A DNA stretch of 64,000 nucleotides from Pseudalgibacter ostreae (GCF_042427585.1 NZ_JBHMFC010000077.1:1-64000); one strand, 5' to 3'. Positions 8,192-17,381 are shown, counted from the first letter of the stretch. Made by a program: numbers and translations. Notes: a model not told the origin generated them from the letters alone.

Positions 8192-9526
8192 ATGAGCGCC
8201 ATTGATTACCAATGGGCATTAATTATTGTGTCCAGTTTAATGCTATTTTACCTATCGCCCTTAGCTAAAACTACAGATCAATTTTTCAGAGCGGTTAGAA
8301 AACAAAAAACGCCCCGTACATTTATCCTTACAGGCAGTTTAATTATCTCGTGGATTTTTGCCAAAAGCATTACCAATGCCGCTAATTTAGGCCTCGAATT
8401 TGGTATTGTAGGAGGCGTGGCTTATGCTGGCTATTATCTATCATTTGCCGTTGCAGGTTTAATTATTTACAACATGCGCACCATTGGCGGTTTTGAGAGC
8501 ATCCACCACTTTCTGGTTTCTAAGTTTGGCAGAGGTGCTATGTCTCTTTTTTCTGTTTTAATTTCAATCCGGCTATTTAACGAGGTGTGGAGCAACACCT
8601 TGGTTATCGGTAATTATTTTGGCAGTTCGGGAACACGGCCCTTCTATTTATCGATTATTGTTTTCACCCTTTTAACTTTAGCATATACAATAAAAGGAGG
8701 ATTAAGCAGCTCTATATTCACAGACATTATACAAATGGGCTTATTCGCTGTGTTATTAATGGTTATCTTATCTCATGTTCTTTCTGTGGAAGACTTTAAC
8801 ACCCAAGACATTATAAGGTCAGGGACCTGGCGTTTTGATTTGGGTCTTAATTTATTTTTTGCAGCTCTAATCCAGTCGTTCAGCTATCCGTTTCATGATC
8901 CAGTTTTAACCGACAGGGCGTTTATAAGTTCTCCAAAAGTAACCCGCAAAAGTTTTTTATGGGCAAGTGTTTTAGGCGCCTTATGTATTATATTATTTAG
9001 TATTATTGGTGTGTATGCCAAAACACAAGGCATGGAAGGCCAGGCCGCTGTAGAAGTTGGAAAAGCTTTTGGTATTGTTATCTTACTGGTGATCAACTTT
9101 ATAATGATTACTTCTGCAGCTTCAACCCTAGATTCTACATTTTCATCGTTTTCAAAACTATTGGCAATAGATTTGAGTTTTAAAAAAAGCCTCACGTTTG
9201 GACGGCTTTCTATGGTTATTATTGCTGTATTAGGAACAATCCCCGTATTTTTAGATGCTGAAATTTTATCTGCAACTACTATTTCTGGAACAATGATTAT
9301 TGGCTTAACCCCTATTTTTATGTTCTGGAACATGGACGCTCCAAAAATTAGTTTTTATTTGAGTGTGATTTGCGGATTGCTGTTCGGATTTTTTTTAGTT
9401 TTCGAAACGTTTCCAAAGGCACTAATTCTAACAGAAGGGAAATACGCCCTTTTACTCTGGATTAACGTTTGGGGCATCCTTAGCTGTATAATATTATATA
9501 TGATTCCGAAATGGATAAAAAAATAG
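8192..9526 (+). CDS. SSS-family sodium:solute symporter of the arsenosugar cluster
   Basis: A 444-residue polytopic protein with about 12 membrane segments and SSS-family features, including NAANLGLEFGIVGG and AYTIKGGLSSSIFTDIIQM. It is shorter than the galactose symporter and clearly a different subfamily. Its 3' end overlaps the next gene by 16 bases, so the two are translated together. Location suggests it moves an arsenic compound, a nucleoside or a sugar precursor, but nothing in the sequence fixes the substrate or the direction. Confidence 0.85.
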   Translation: MSAIDYQWALIIVSSLMLFYLSPLAKTTDQFFRAVRKQKTPRTFILTGSLIISWIFAKSITNAANLGLEFGIVGGVAYAGYYLSFAVAGLIIYNMRTIGGFESIHHFLVSKFGRGAMSLFSVLISIRLFNEVWSNTLVIGNYFGSSGTRPFYLSIIVFTLLTLAYTIKGGLSSSIFTDIIQMGLFAVLLMVILSHVLSVEDFNTQDIIRSGTWRFDLGLNLFFAALIQSFSYPFHDPVLTDRAFISSPKVTRKSFLWASVLGALCIILFSIIGVYAKTQGMEGQAAVEVGKAFGIVILLVINFIMITSAASTLDSTFSSFSKLLAIDLSFKKSLTFGRLSMVIIAVLGTIPVFLDAEILSATTISGTMIIGLTPIFMFWNMDAPKISFYLSVICGLLFGFFLVFETFPKALILTEGKYALLLWINVWGILSCIILYMIPKWIKK

Positions 9527-10338
9527 AAGATTTAGGAAAACTATCTGGAAAAACACTTCTCTTTGGAGGTGTATACAGCAACCTTCAAGCGCTTGAAGCT
9601 TTAATTGCTGTTGCCCAAGCAGAAGGCATCCCGGCGCAAAACTGTATTTGCACAGGAGATATCGTGGGGTATTGCGCACAGCCAGAGGAGAGTATTCAGG
9701 CTTTCCAATACTGGAATGCGAAAAGTATTCTGGGCAATGTAGAGATCCAATTGCGAGAAGGCGCTGAAGACTGTGGATGCGACTTTAAAAAAGGGTCACG
9801 CTGTGATGGTTTTTCACAGCTCTGGTATCCTTATGCACAAAGCAAACTTTCAAAAAACTCCATAGCATTTATTTCAAAACTACCCGACCACATTCAATTT
9901 AAATACGCCAATAAGCAAGTCTGCATTGTTCATGGTTCTTATTTTAATGTATCAGAATTTATTTTCAAATCCACCCCCTGGACACGTAAGCTATCTAATT
10001 TCGAAACGACTAAAAGTGAGATTATTATTGCTGGACATAGCGGATTGCCTTTTCAGCATGCCAAAAACAACCACCTATGGCTTAATCCGGGTGTTATTGG
10101 CATGCCAGCAAACGATGGCAACACAAGTGTTTGGTACGCTATTTTAGATGATAAAGATGGCATATTAACTTATCGTCATCACACATTAAACTATAATTAT
10201 AAATTAACCCATACTTTAATGGCAAACACGTTACTCCCTAGCGCATATGCTAAAACTATCATGACAGGTATTTGGGACAATACTGAAATTTTACCAGCTA
10301 CAGAAAGGGGTTTACAGGGATTTGACATATTAATATAG
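9511..10338 (+). CDS. Metallophosphoesterase-fold protein with degenerate metal site
   Basis: A 275-residue protein of the YfcE-like calcineurin phosphoesterase fold. The second motif is kept (TGDIVGYCAQPEE, residues 48-60), as are VHGS and NPGVIGMP. The first motif, normally D-x-H-G-N, is GGVYSN (19-24), losing both metal ligands. GN-H-D/E is GNVE (75-78), losing the catalytic histidine, and GHTH is GHSG. An insert with C88, C90 and C98 (DCGCDFKKGSRCDGF) is unusual. The protein probably does not work as a normal two-metal phosphatase. It overlaps the transporter gene and is 3 bases from the rhodanese gene. A binding or scaffold role is inference. Confidence 0.75.
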   Translation: MDKKIEDLGKLSGKTLLFGGVYSNLQALEALIAVAQAEGIPAQNCICTGDIVGYCAQPEESIQAFQYWNAKSILGNVEIQLREGAEDCGCDFKKGSRCDGFSQLWYPYAQSKLSKNSIAFISKLPDHIQFKYANKQVCIVHGSYFNVSEFIFKSTPWTRKLSNFETTKSEIIIAGHSGLPFQHAKNNHLWLNPGVIGMPANDGNTSVWYAILDDKDGILTYRHHTLNYNYKLTHTLMANTLLPSAYAKTIMTGIWDNTEILPATERGLQGFDILI

Positions 10339-10341
10339 CAC

Positions 10342-10836
10342 ATGAGATATTTATTGGTTTTTGTATTTGCATATGCATCCGTTTCCCTTCAAGCACAAGA
10401 AACGCTAGAAAGTTTATTAAAGAAGCACAATACCAAAAGCATCCCATACATGACTGTACAGGAGTTGGCTATGCCCAAAACCAATGCAATTATTTTAGAC
10501 ACTCGCGAATTAGACGAATATAAGGTGAGTCATTTAAAAAACGCCATTCATGTGGGGTACAGTCATTTTAAAATTGATAGTGTCCTCTATAACATACAAA
10601 ACAAGGCTACCCCTATCGTAACCTATTGTTCTTTAGGAATTCGCTCAGAAACCATTGCTATCCATCTTAAAAAAGCAGGTTACACGCATATTAAAAATCT
10701 GTATGGCGGTATTTTTGAATGGAAAAACAACAACCTATCGGTTTATAATATTCAGGAAAAAGAAACGGATAGTATTCACACATTCTCCAAAGTTTGGAGC
10801 AAATGGTTAAAAAAAGGTATAAAAGTATATGACTAA
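10342..10836 (+). CDS. Periplasmic rhodanese-like sulfurtransferase
   Basis: A 164-residue single rhodanese domain with a signal peptide (MRYLLVFVFAYASVSLQA, probable cleavage after AQA or QAQ). ILDTRELDEYKVSHLKNAIH is the first rhodanese motif. The active-site loop is YCSLGIRSE, with its cysteine in the position that takes persulfide sulfur. The family transfers sulfane sulfur between thiols. Export to the periplasm suggests thiol chemistry there, perhaps on thiolated arsenicals, which is speculative. It overlaps the next gene by 8 bases. Confidence 0.85.
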   Translation: MRYLLVFVFAYASVSLQAQETLESLLKKHNTKSIPYMTVQELAMPKTNAIILDTRELDEYKVSHLKNAIHVGYSHFKIDSVLYNIQNKATPIVTYCSLGIRSETIAIHLKKAGYTHIKNLYGGIFEWKNNNLSVYNIQEKETDSIHTFSKVWSKWLKKGIKVYD

Positions 10837-11458
10837 AGAACTTCTTATCATTTTCGTTAAAAACATCACACTAGGCAAAGTAAAAACACGTTTAGCAAAA
10901 ACCATTGGTAACGAGGCCGCTTTCGAAGTGTACAGCGCCCTTGTAGAGGTTACCGAACAGGCTACTCAACATATAAACAAGGATAAATGGGTTTGTTTTT
11001 CTAACACCATCGTGGATTCAAAGTGGATTGGATATACAAAATCTGTGCAACAAGGCAACGATTTAGGCGAACGCATGAAAAATGCCTTTAAAAAAGGTTT
11101 TGAAGCAGGCTACGAACGTATTGTTCTTATAGGCTCTGATTTACCCGATATTTCTAAAGATCATATTCAAGAGGCTTTTGAGAAGTTAGAAGACCATAAG
11201 GCCGTTTTTGGACCCGCTGAGGATGGCGGTTATTATTTAGTAGGATTACGGGATATGCATACTTTTATTTTTGAAAACAAACCTTGGAGCACCCCCAACC
11301 TATTGCAAGAAACCCTATTGGAACTCAACCAGAACCATATAAAATTTACTACTTTAGTAACGCTAAATGATATCGATACTTTTGAAGATCTAGAAGTCTC
11401 GACATTTTACAAATCCAACATACTATTACAACAAAAAATAAAGCAATTAAATGATTAA
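10829..11458 (+). CDS. TIGR04282-type (CofC-like) arsenosugar biosynthesis transferase
   Basis: A 209-residue Rossmann-like protein of the family first called rSAM/selenodomain-associated transferase 1 and now linked to arsenosugar synthesis. It resembles nucleotidyltransferases such as CofC. Visible motifs are FVKNITLGKVKTRLAKTIGN at the N-terminus (basic loop), IVLIGSDLPDIS (acidic metal motif) and VFGPAEDGGYYLVG. It overlaps the gene on each side by 8 bases. A reasonable inference is that it activates an arsenoribose-1-phosphate to a nucleotide sugar; this has not been shown for this protein as far as I know. Confidence 0.85.
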   Translation: MTKELLIIFVKNITLGKVKTRLAKTIGNEAAFEVYSALVEVTEQATQHINKDKWVCFSNTIVDSKWIGYTKSVQQGNDLGERMKNAFKKGFEAGYERIVLIGSDLPDISKDHIQEAFEKLEDHKAVFGPAEDGGYYLVGLRDMHTFIFENKPWSTPNLLQETLLELNQNHIKFTTLVTLNDIDTFEDLEVSTFYKSNILLQQKIKQLND

Positions 11459-12263
11459 AGACATAGAAGAAACCGTAAGTTATTTACAGAACAAAGGATT
11501 TGATAGCCCTGAAATAGGCATTATACTCGGCACAGGCTTGGGGCAACTCCTCGATTCTATCGAAATTTTAAAAGAAGTAAGCTATAACCACATTCCCAAT
11601 TTCCCAACGGCAACCGTCGAGTTTCATAAAGGCAAACTCTTTTATGGTAATTTGGAAGGCAAAAAAGTAATGGTTATGCAAGGTCGCTTTCACATATACG
11701 AAGGTTACACCTTGCAAGACGTTACGTATCCCGTTCGTATAATGGAAAAACTAGGCATAAAAACCTTATTGGTTTCCAATGCAGCTGGCGCGGTTAATTT
11801 AAATTTCAAAAAAGGCGAATTAATGCTTATTGAAGACCATATCAATTTGCAAGGCAGCTCTCCTTTAGCCTTTAAAGGTGTTGAACTATTAGGCGAACGT
11901 TTCACAGACATGAGCGCTCCTTATAATGCCGACATCAATTCTAAGTTTAAAACTATTGCTGCAGAGCACAACATCACATTGCATAGTGGCGTTTATGCCA
12001 GTGTAGTAGGACCACAATTGGAAACTAAGGCAGAATACAGAATGCTAAGCATTATGGGTGCCGATGCTGTGGGCATGAGTACTGTTCCTGAAATTATTGT
12101 AGCCAATCATTTGAAATTAAAAGTTGCCGCTGTTTCTGTTTTAACAGACGAATGCGACCCCAACAACCTAAAACCTGTTGATATTACTGAAATTATTAAA
12201 ATGGCAGAAAAAGCAGAGCCCCAAATGATTACTCTTTTTAAAGAATTGATAAAACTATTATAA
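11451..12263 (+). CDS. Purine nucleoside phosphorylase, class I (trimeric type)
   Basis: A 270-residue phosphorylase that cleaves purine nucleosides with phosphate to base and ribose-1-phosphate. Motifs are GIILGTGLGQL, QGRFHIYEGYT (phosphate-binding region), LVSNAAGAVN, GPQLETKAEYR and MGADAVGMSTVPE. The base-recognition segment reads SVLTDECDP. The aspartate after the threonine lies where 6-oxopurine enzymes have asparagine and where 5'-methylthioadenosine phosphorylase has aspartate, so adenine nucleosides may be accepted. In this operon it could release adenine from the ArsS product. A housekeeping purine-salvage role remains possible. The gene ends the tightly overlapping block. Confidence 0.9.
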   Translation: MIKDIEETVSYLQNKGFDSPEIGIILGTGLGQLLDSIEILKEVSYNHIPNFPTATVEFHKGKLFYGNLEGKKVMVMQGRFHIYEGYTLQDVTYPVRIMEKLGIKTLLVSNAAGAVNLNFKKGELMLIEDHINLQGSSPLAFKGVELLGERFTDMSAPYNADINSKFKTIAAEHNITLHSGVYASVVGPQLETKAEYRMLSIMGADAVGMSTVPEIIVANHLKLKVAAVSVLTDECDPNNLKPVDITEIIKMAEKAEPQMITLFKELIKLL

Positions 12264-12382
12264 GTATAACTTATTGTTCTCCTAAAATAAAAAAGCAGAC
12301 CTTACAAACAACACAATAAGGTTATAAATCTTAAAATTAGCAGTTTACTGTTTTAATTTTATTTGATATCTCATTTTTAGAT

Positions 12383-13297
12383 ATGGACCCCTATTTAAAT
12401 ATCATAAAAAAATCCTATTCAGGGTATTGGAATTACCTTAAGAATGAAATTTTCTTTCCAAATCATTGGGATAATTATTTCTATGGCCTAATTATCATAT
12501 CATTAGCAGTCTGGCTTTTAGAGATTATTTTTCCATGGCGAAAAGACCAATCTATTTTTAGAAAGGATTTTTGGTTGGATACTTTTTATATGTTTTTCAA
12601 CTTCTTCATATTAAATCTTCTTATTTTAATTGCATTATCAAATACGGTAGCCCAGTTTCTAAATGATATTATGGGTGTTGTTGGCCTTTCACTAAAAGAC
12701 TTTCAGCTTTTTGATGTAAATGAATTACCTACGGGCCTTGGATTACTTGTTTTCTTTCTAATTTCAGATTTCGTACAATGGAACACCCATAGACTATTAC
12801 ACCGCGTTCCTTTTCTATGGAACTTCCATAAAGTGCACCACTCGGTTAAAGAGATGGGGTTTGCCGCCCATTTGCGTTTTCACTGGATGGAACCCGTAGT
12901 ATACAATTCTTTACTGTATATCCCTATTGCTATTATTGGAAACTATAATGCTAAAGACGTGGCCTTGGTTCACTTTTTCGCTATCATTATAGGGCATTTA
13001 AACCATGCCAATTTGGGTTGGGATTACGGTGTATTAAAATACATTTTCAATAATCCGAAAATGCATATATGGCATCATGCAAAAGCATTGCCAAAACATG
13101 TTAGATATGGCATTAACTACGGAATAACCTTAAGCCTCTGGGACTATATTTTTAGAACAAACCACATCCCCCATAATGGAAAGGACATTGAACTGGGCTT
13201 TTCTGGTGATGACACGTTCCCTAAAGATTTTTTAAGTCAGGAATTGTATCCCGCATCAATAAAACCCAAAAAAAATCAACAAAAAGAGAACACTTAA
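12383..13297 (+). CDS. Sterol desaturase / fatty acid hydroxylase family membrane protein
   Basis: A 304-residue integral membrane di-iron enzyme. The histidine boxes are HRLLHR, FHKVHHS and MHIWHHA, with an extra histidine in GHLNHANLGWDYG. Members use O2 and electrons to hydroxylate or desaturate lipid chains. At least four hydrophobic segments precede and separate the boxes. It sits 119 bp after the phosphorylase and 15 bp before the DUF547 gene. An electron donor is needed; the FAD and Fe-S genes further along are possible partners, which I infer only from proximity. Confidence 0.88.
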   Translation: MDPYLNIIKKSYSGYWNYLKNEIFFPNHWDNYFYGLIIISLAVWLLEIIFPWRKDQSIFRKDFWLDTFYMFFNFFILNLLILIALSNTVAQFLNDIMGVVGLSLKDFQLFDVNELPTGLGLLVFFLISDFVQWNTHRLLHRVPFLWNFHKVHHSVKEMGFAAHLRFHWMEPVVYNSLLYIPIAIIGNYNAKDVALVHFFAIIIGHLNHANLGWDYGVLKYIFNNPKMHIWHHAKALPKHVRYGINYGITLSLWDYIFRTNHIPHNGKDIELGFSGDDTFPKDFLSQELYPASIKPKKNQQKENT

Positions 13298-13312
13298 AAT
13301 CTTAATTTTCAT

Positions 13313-14050
13313 ATGAAACATATTACCGCTATTTGCATCCTATTATTTACAACACTACTATGTGCTGTAAATCAAAAAAACATAAACTTTAAAAAGGAAA
13401 CGCAAACGGTATTTAATCATGATATCTGGAATGAACTACTCAAAAAGCACGTATCTAACGATGGGCACGTGAACTACAAAGGCTTTATGGCCGATAAACA
13501 AAAATTACTGAATTACATAGCAGCTTTGGCTGGAAACACTCCAAATAATTCTTGGACAAAAGAAGAGAAATTAGCCTATTGGATAAATGCTTACAACGCG
13601 CTGACCATTGATTTAATTATACGCCATTACCCTATAAAAAGCATTAAGGATATTGACAAACCATGGGACCAAGATTTATGGACATTGGGCAACACATCGT
13701 ATAGCCTTGGCCATATTGAACATGAAATTTTAAGAAACATGAACGAACCTCGCATCCATTTCGCCATTGTTTGTGCCTCTTTTTCTTGTCCGAAATTGCA
13801 AAATTACGCTTTTACAGCCTCGAAATTAAACGCCCAATTAACACATGTTACAAAAGAATTTCTAAATGATGAAGCTAGAAACAGCATTTCAGAAAACAGC
13901 TTAGAGCTTTCAAAAATCTTTCAATGGTTTTCCAAAGATTTCAAACAAAATGGCTCTCTAATTGATTTTTTAAATAAATATTCAGACATTACAATTTCCC
14001 AGCATGCAAAAAAACGCTTTAAAGATTATAATTGGGATTTAAATGACTAA
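13313..14050 (+). CDS. Exported DUF547 protein
   Basis: A 245-residue protein with a signal peptide (MKHITAICILLFTTLLCA). The DUF547 core is visible as LAYWINAYNALTIDLIIRHY near residue 90 and IHFAIVCASFSCPKL near residue 150, with the conserved cysteine pair. The biochemical function of DUF547 is not established. It lies 15 bp after the hydroxylase gene and 18 bp before the DUF885 gene, so the three probably form one transcript. Confidence 0.85.
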   Translation: MKHITAICILLFTTLLCAVNQKNINFKKETQTVFNHDIWNELLKKHVSNDGHVNYKGFMADKQKLLNYIAALAGNTPNNSWTKEEKLAYWINAYNALTIDLIIRHYPIKSIKDIDKPWDQDLWTLGNTSYSLGHIEHEILRNMNEPRIHFAIVCASFSCPKLQNYAFTASKLNAQLTHVTKEFLNDEARNSISENSLELSKIFQWFSKDFKQNGSLIDFLNKYSDITISQHAKKRFKDYNWDLND

Positions 14051-14068
14051 CACGACACCAATCCATTT

Positions 14069-15889
14069 ATGAAAAAAATTATCCTATTTTTAATTTCTTC
14101 TCTTTTTCTACTTGGCGCTTGCAAGAGCAACATTTCTAAAGATATGATTCCAAATCGCATTACAGAATCGAACAAATTAAATGCTTTTTTTCAAAAAACC
14201 TATGATGAAGATGTCGCAGAATCCCCTATGCAACAGACCAGACTCGGTATTAAAACAGAAGATTATGGTAAATGGGATGATATTTCGGAGAAAAACCGTG
14301 ATAAAAAACTAAAGATTAATAAAGAGCGATTGGCATTCTTAGAGGATTCCATAAACGTTGATTTACTTGACAAAACGACGTTACTAAGCTATAAGTTAGC
14401 TAAAGAAAACCTTCAAAATGATATTTCAGATTTTAAATACCGCTTACACAATTACCCCTTAAACCAGATGTTTGGCTGGCACTCTAGCATTCCTGCATTT
14501 TTAATAAATATGCATAAAATTTCAAATATTAGCGATGCCGAGGCCTGTATTTCTAGATTACAAAAGACTACTATATTATTTTCACAAGTAGAAGACGAGC
14601 TTAAGCTTAGAGCTGAAAAAGGGATTATGCCACCGAAATTTGTTTTTGATTTGGTAATCAACGATTGTGAAAACATTCTCTCTGGATCACCATTTAACAA
14701 GACCACTAATGATAATCTTCTTATTGAAGATTTTAAAAACAAAATCAACGCATTAGCAATTAACAGCCATCAAAAGACCAGCCTAACGCAAGAGGCAAAC
14801 GATGCTTTATTAAAGCATGTAAAACCCGCCTATACATCACTAATAGCTCTATTAAAAACTCAAAAAGAAAAAGCAACTACAGAAATTGGTGCATGGAAGC
14901 TACCAGGCGGCAAAGCATTTTACAATGCTGCTTTACAACGTACCACTACAACAAACATGACATCCGATGAAATTCATGAACTTGGCTTGAGCGAAGTGCA
15001 ACGTATACATAACGATATGCGCAACATCATGAATACCGTAGGCTTTAAAGGAGACTTACAAGCCTTTTTTACCTTTATGAAAGATAGCGAGCAATTTTAT
15101 TACCCCAACACTCCTGAAGGCAAAAAGGCATATCTAGCAGAAGCTGCTTCGCTAATTGAAACCATGAAATCTAGGTTAGATGAATTGTTCATTACAAAAC
15201 CGCGAGCAGATATTGAAGTAAAAGCCGTAGAGGCCTTTAGAGAGAAAAGTGCTGGAAAAGCATTTTACCAAAGAGGCACCCCCGATGGCAGTAGACCAGG
15301 AATATTTTATGCTAATTTATACGACATGAAATCCATGCCTACGTACCAAATGGAGGCCTTAGCCTATCACGAAGGTATACCTGGGCACCATATGCAACTG
15401 TCTATTGCTCAAGAAATGGACAATCTGCCCATGTTTAGAAAGTTCGCATACTATACTGCTTACTCCGAAGGTTGGGGCTTATACACAGAACTTTTACCAA
15501 AAGAAATTGGCATGTACAGCGACCCGTATTCTAACTTTGGACGATTAGCCATGGAGCTTTGGCGTGCTTGCAGATTGGTGGTAGACACGGGTATTCACGA
15601 TAAGAAGTGGACACGAACACAAGCCATTTCTTTTTATATAGAAAACACACCCAATGCAAAACTTGATGCTGTAAAAATGGTGGAGCGCCACATTGTAATG
15701 CCTAGTCAAGCTACAGCATATAAAATAGGCATGAACAAAATACTAAATCTTAGAACCGATGCCAAAACCCGACTGAAAGATAAATTCGATATCCGAGAGT
15801 TTCACGAGGTTGTATTGTCTAACGGACTCGTTCCTTTAAACGTTCTAGAAGATCTTGTTGACGAATGGATCGTATCCAAATTAGATTGA
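14069..15889 (+). CDS. DUF885 lipoprotein, probable zinc metallopeptidase
   Basis: A 606-residue lipoprotein. The signal peptide ends in the lipobox LLGAC, so C18 should be lipidated. The DUF885 zinc motif is YHEGIPGHHMQ (HExxxHH-like), followed by YSEGWGLYTE, which supplies the third ligand. Family members resemble M32-like carboxypeptidases and are usually periplasmic or outer-membrane linked. Length is normal. It follows the DUF547 gene by 18 bp. A link to arsenosugars is only positional; peptide turnover is equally likely. Confidence 0.88.
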   Translation: MKKIILFLISSLFLLGACKSNISKDMIPNRITESNKLNAFFQKTYDEDVAESPMQQTRLGIKTEDYGKWDDISEKNRDKKLKINKERLAFLEDSINVDLLDKTTLLSYKLAKENLQNDISDFKYRLHNYPLNQMFGWHSSIPAFLINMHKISNISDAEACISRLQKTTILFSQVEDELKLRAEKGIMPPKFVFDLVINDCENILSGSPFNKTTNDNLLIEDFKNKINALAINSHQKTSLTQEANDALLKHVKPAYTSLIALLKTQKEKATTEIGAWKLPGGKAFYNAALQRTTTTNMTSDEIHELGLSEVQRIHNDMRNIMNTVGFKGDLQAFFTFMKDSEQFYYPNTPEGKKAYLAEAASLIETMKSRLDELFITKPRADIEVKAVEAFREKSAGKAFYQRGTPDGSRPGIFYANLYDMKSMPTYQMEALAYHEGIPGHHMQLSIAQEMDNLPMFRKFAYYTAYSEGWGLYTELLPKEIGMYSDPYSNFGRLAMELWRACRLVVDTGIHDKKWTRTQAISFYIENTPNAKLDAVKMVERHIVMPSQATAYKIGMNKILNLRTDAKTRLKDKFDIREFHEVVLSNGLVPLNVLEDLVDEWIVSKLD

Positions 15890-15933
15890 TGTATTACCGC
15901 TTACCATGCCTATAGAAATGTCTTATCTACATT

Positions 15934-16632
15934 ATGTCTCACAAATTATCTATAATTATTCCCACTTTAAATGAAGCAGCCATCATTTACAACTTACTCG
16001 ATTATCTGATAGAACATACATCAAATAAAGCCCCTATAGAACTAATTTGTGTGGATGGTGGAAGTACAGACAAAACCCAAAGTATCATATCTAAATTCAA
16101 CAATGTCACACTTTTAAATTCAGAAAAAGGACGTGCTAAACAGATGAATTTAGGTGCAAAAGCTGCTACAGGAAGCATCCTTTATTTTTTACATGCCGAC
16201 TCCTTCCCTCCTAAACATTTCGATACATATATTATTAATGAAGTGAAAAACGGACAAGAAGCAGGCTGTTTCAGGATGCAGTTTGATAGCAAACATTGGT
16301 GGTTACGCTTGGCAAGTTGGTTTACAAAATTCAATTGGCGTATCTGTCGAGGCGGCGATCAAAGCCAATTTATAACCAAAACCCTTTTTGAGGATATAGG
16401 CGGGTTTAATGAACATTATGTTATTTATGAAGACAATATCCTAATAAACCAACTGTATGCTAGAAAACAATTTATAGTGATCAATAAAAAACTCGCTACC
16501 TCAGCTCGTTTATATAGAAAGCATGGGGTTTGGAAGCTACAATTTTTCTTTTGGGCTATCTACATTAAAAAATGGCTTGGCGCCTCTGGGGAAGAACTTT
16601 ACCGCTATTATAAAAAGAACATCTGTGACTAA
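15934..16632 (+). CDS. TIGR04283-type arsenosugar biosynthesis glycosyltransferase
   Basis: A 232-residue family 2 glycosyltransferase of the group first named rSAM/selenodomain-associated transferase 2. Motifs are IIIPTLNEAAI, CVDGGSTDKTQSI, EKGRAKQMNLGAKAATG and FLHADSFPP (DxD-like metal site). The C-terminal basic hydrophobic part fits membrane association. With the CofC-like protein it forms the pair that accompanies ArsS in many genomes, so it probably transfers the arsenoribose to an acceptor such as glycerol or a lipid; the acceptor is inferred. Its stop is only 2 bases from the stop of the converging phosphatase gene. Confidence 0.87.
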   Translation: MSHKLSIIIPTLNEAAIIYNLLDYLIEHTSNKAPIELICVDGGSTDKTQSIISKFNNVTLLNSEKGRAKQMNLGAKAATGSILYFLHADSFPPKHFDTYIINEVKNGQEAGCFRMQFDSKHWWLRLASWFTKFNWRICRGGDQSQFITKTLFEDIGGFNEHYVIYEDNILINQLYARKQFIVINKKLATSARLYRKHGVWKLQFFFWAIYIKKWLGASGEELYRYYKKNICD

Positions 16633-16634
16633 AA

Positions 16635-17366
16635 TCAATTTTTATTCCTTCCTTTTTCATTTGGGTATAAATTGGGCAAATGATCGCTTTGAAACACTTC
16701 TTTTGTGTGTATATCAATTCCAGACAGCTTCCCTTTAAAAGCAGCACCCGTATCTATATTCCATACATTTGCGGCATTCATCGGCACATCAGAATCAAAA
16801 TTAGTTGTGGGAGTATGCCCAATATAAATTTCTTCGTAATGTTTTAATCTTTTAGGATAAAATGCAGACGCTCTTTTAATACGTTTATCCAAAGTCAAAG
16901 CTACCTCCCAAAGCGTTCGATCAAAATAAAGGGTCGTCTCAAAAGCCTCTTTTTCAACACCGTGCATAGAAGTAAAACCAGCATGCAGGAATAATCGGTT
17001 TGCATCGTCTAAATAATAAAATGGCATGTTTTCTAAAAACTCTAGATGCGCTTTTTTATCTGCTAAAGAAACATCTTTATAACTCGCCATCGTCTCCTCT
17101 CCACCGTGCAGATACCAAGTAGAATCTACCGTATCGGTTCTCAACCATCGCTCACACCAAGCATCATGGTTACCTTTTATAAAAATACAGTTTGTCTTTT
17201 GTGATAATTCGATTAAAAACTGGATAACCTGTGCCGATTCGCTCCACCCATCAACATAATCGCCTACAAAAATAAGCGTATCGTCTTCTCTCACCTCTAT
17301 TGCGTTAAGCACTTGCACCAAAGCCTTTAACCCTCCATGAATATCACCTATTGCTATAGTTCTCAT
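16635..17366 (-). CDS. PPP-type metallophosphoesterase (serine/threonine phosphatase family)
   Basis: A 243-residue cytosolic phosphatase with the complete metal motifs: GDIHGG (7-12), GDYVDG, GNHDAW and LHAGF. It resembles bacterial PrpA-like or ApaH-like enzymes, so the substrate may be phosphoprotein or a dinucleoside polyphosphate. Unlike the cluster protein at 9.5 kb, its active site is intact. It runs against the arsenosugar genes and is divergent from the FAD oxidoreductase gene. Confidence 0.88.
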   Translation of the reverse strand: MRTIAIGDIHGGLKALVQVLNAIEVREDDTLIFVGDYVDGWSESAQVIQFLIELSQKTNCIFIKGNHDAWCERWLRTDTVDSTWYLHGGEETMASYKDVSLADKKAHLEFLENMPFYYLDDANRLFLHAGFTSMHGVEKEAFETTLYFDRTLWEVALTLDKRIKRASAFYPKRLKHYEEIYIGHTPTTNFDSDVPMNAANVWNIDTGAAFKGKLSGIDIHTKEVFQSDHLPNLYPNEKGRNKN

Positions 17367-17381
17367 AATCTGCTTTTTTTA

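Noticed and set aside
8893..9333. 146-codon open frame antisense to the SSS transporter gene
   Set aside because: It is a shadow of a gene with clear family motifs; the translation shows no domain of its own.
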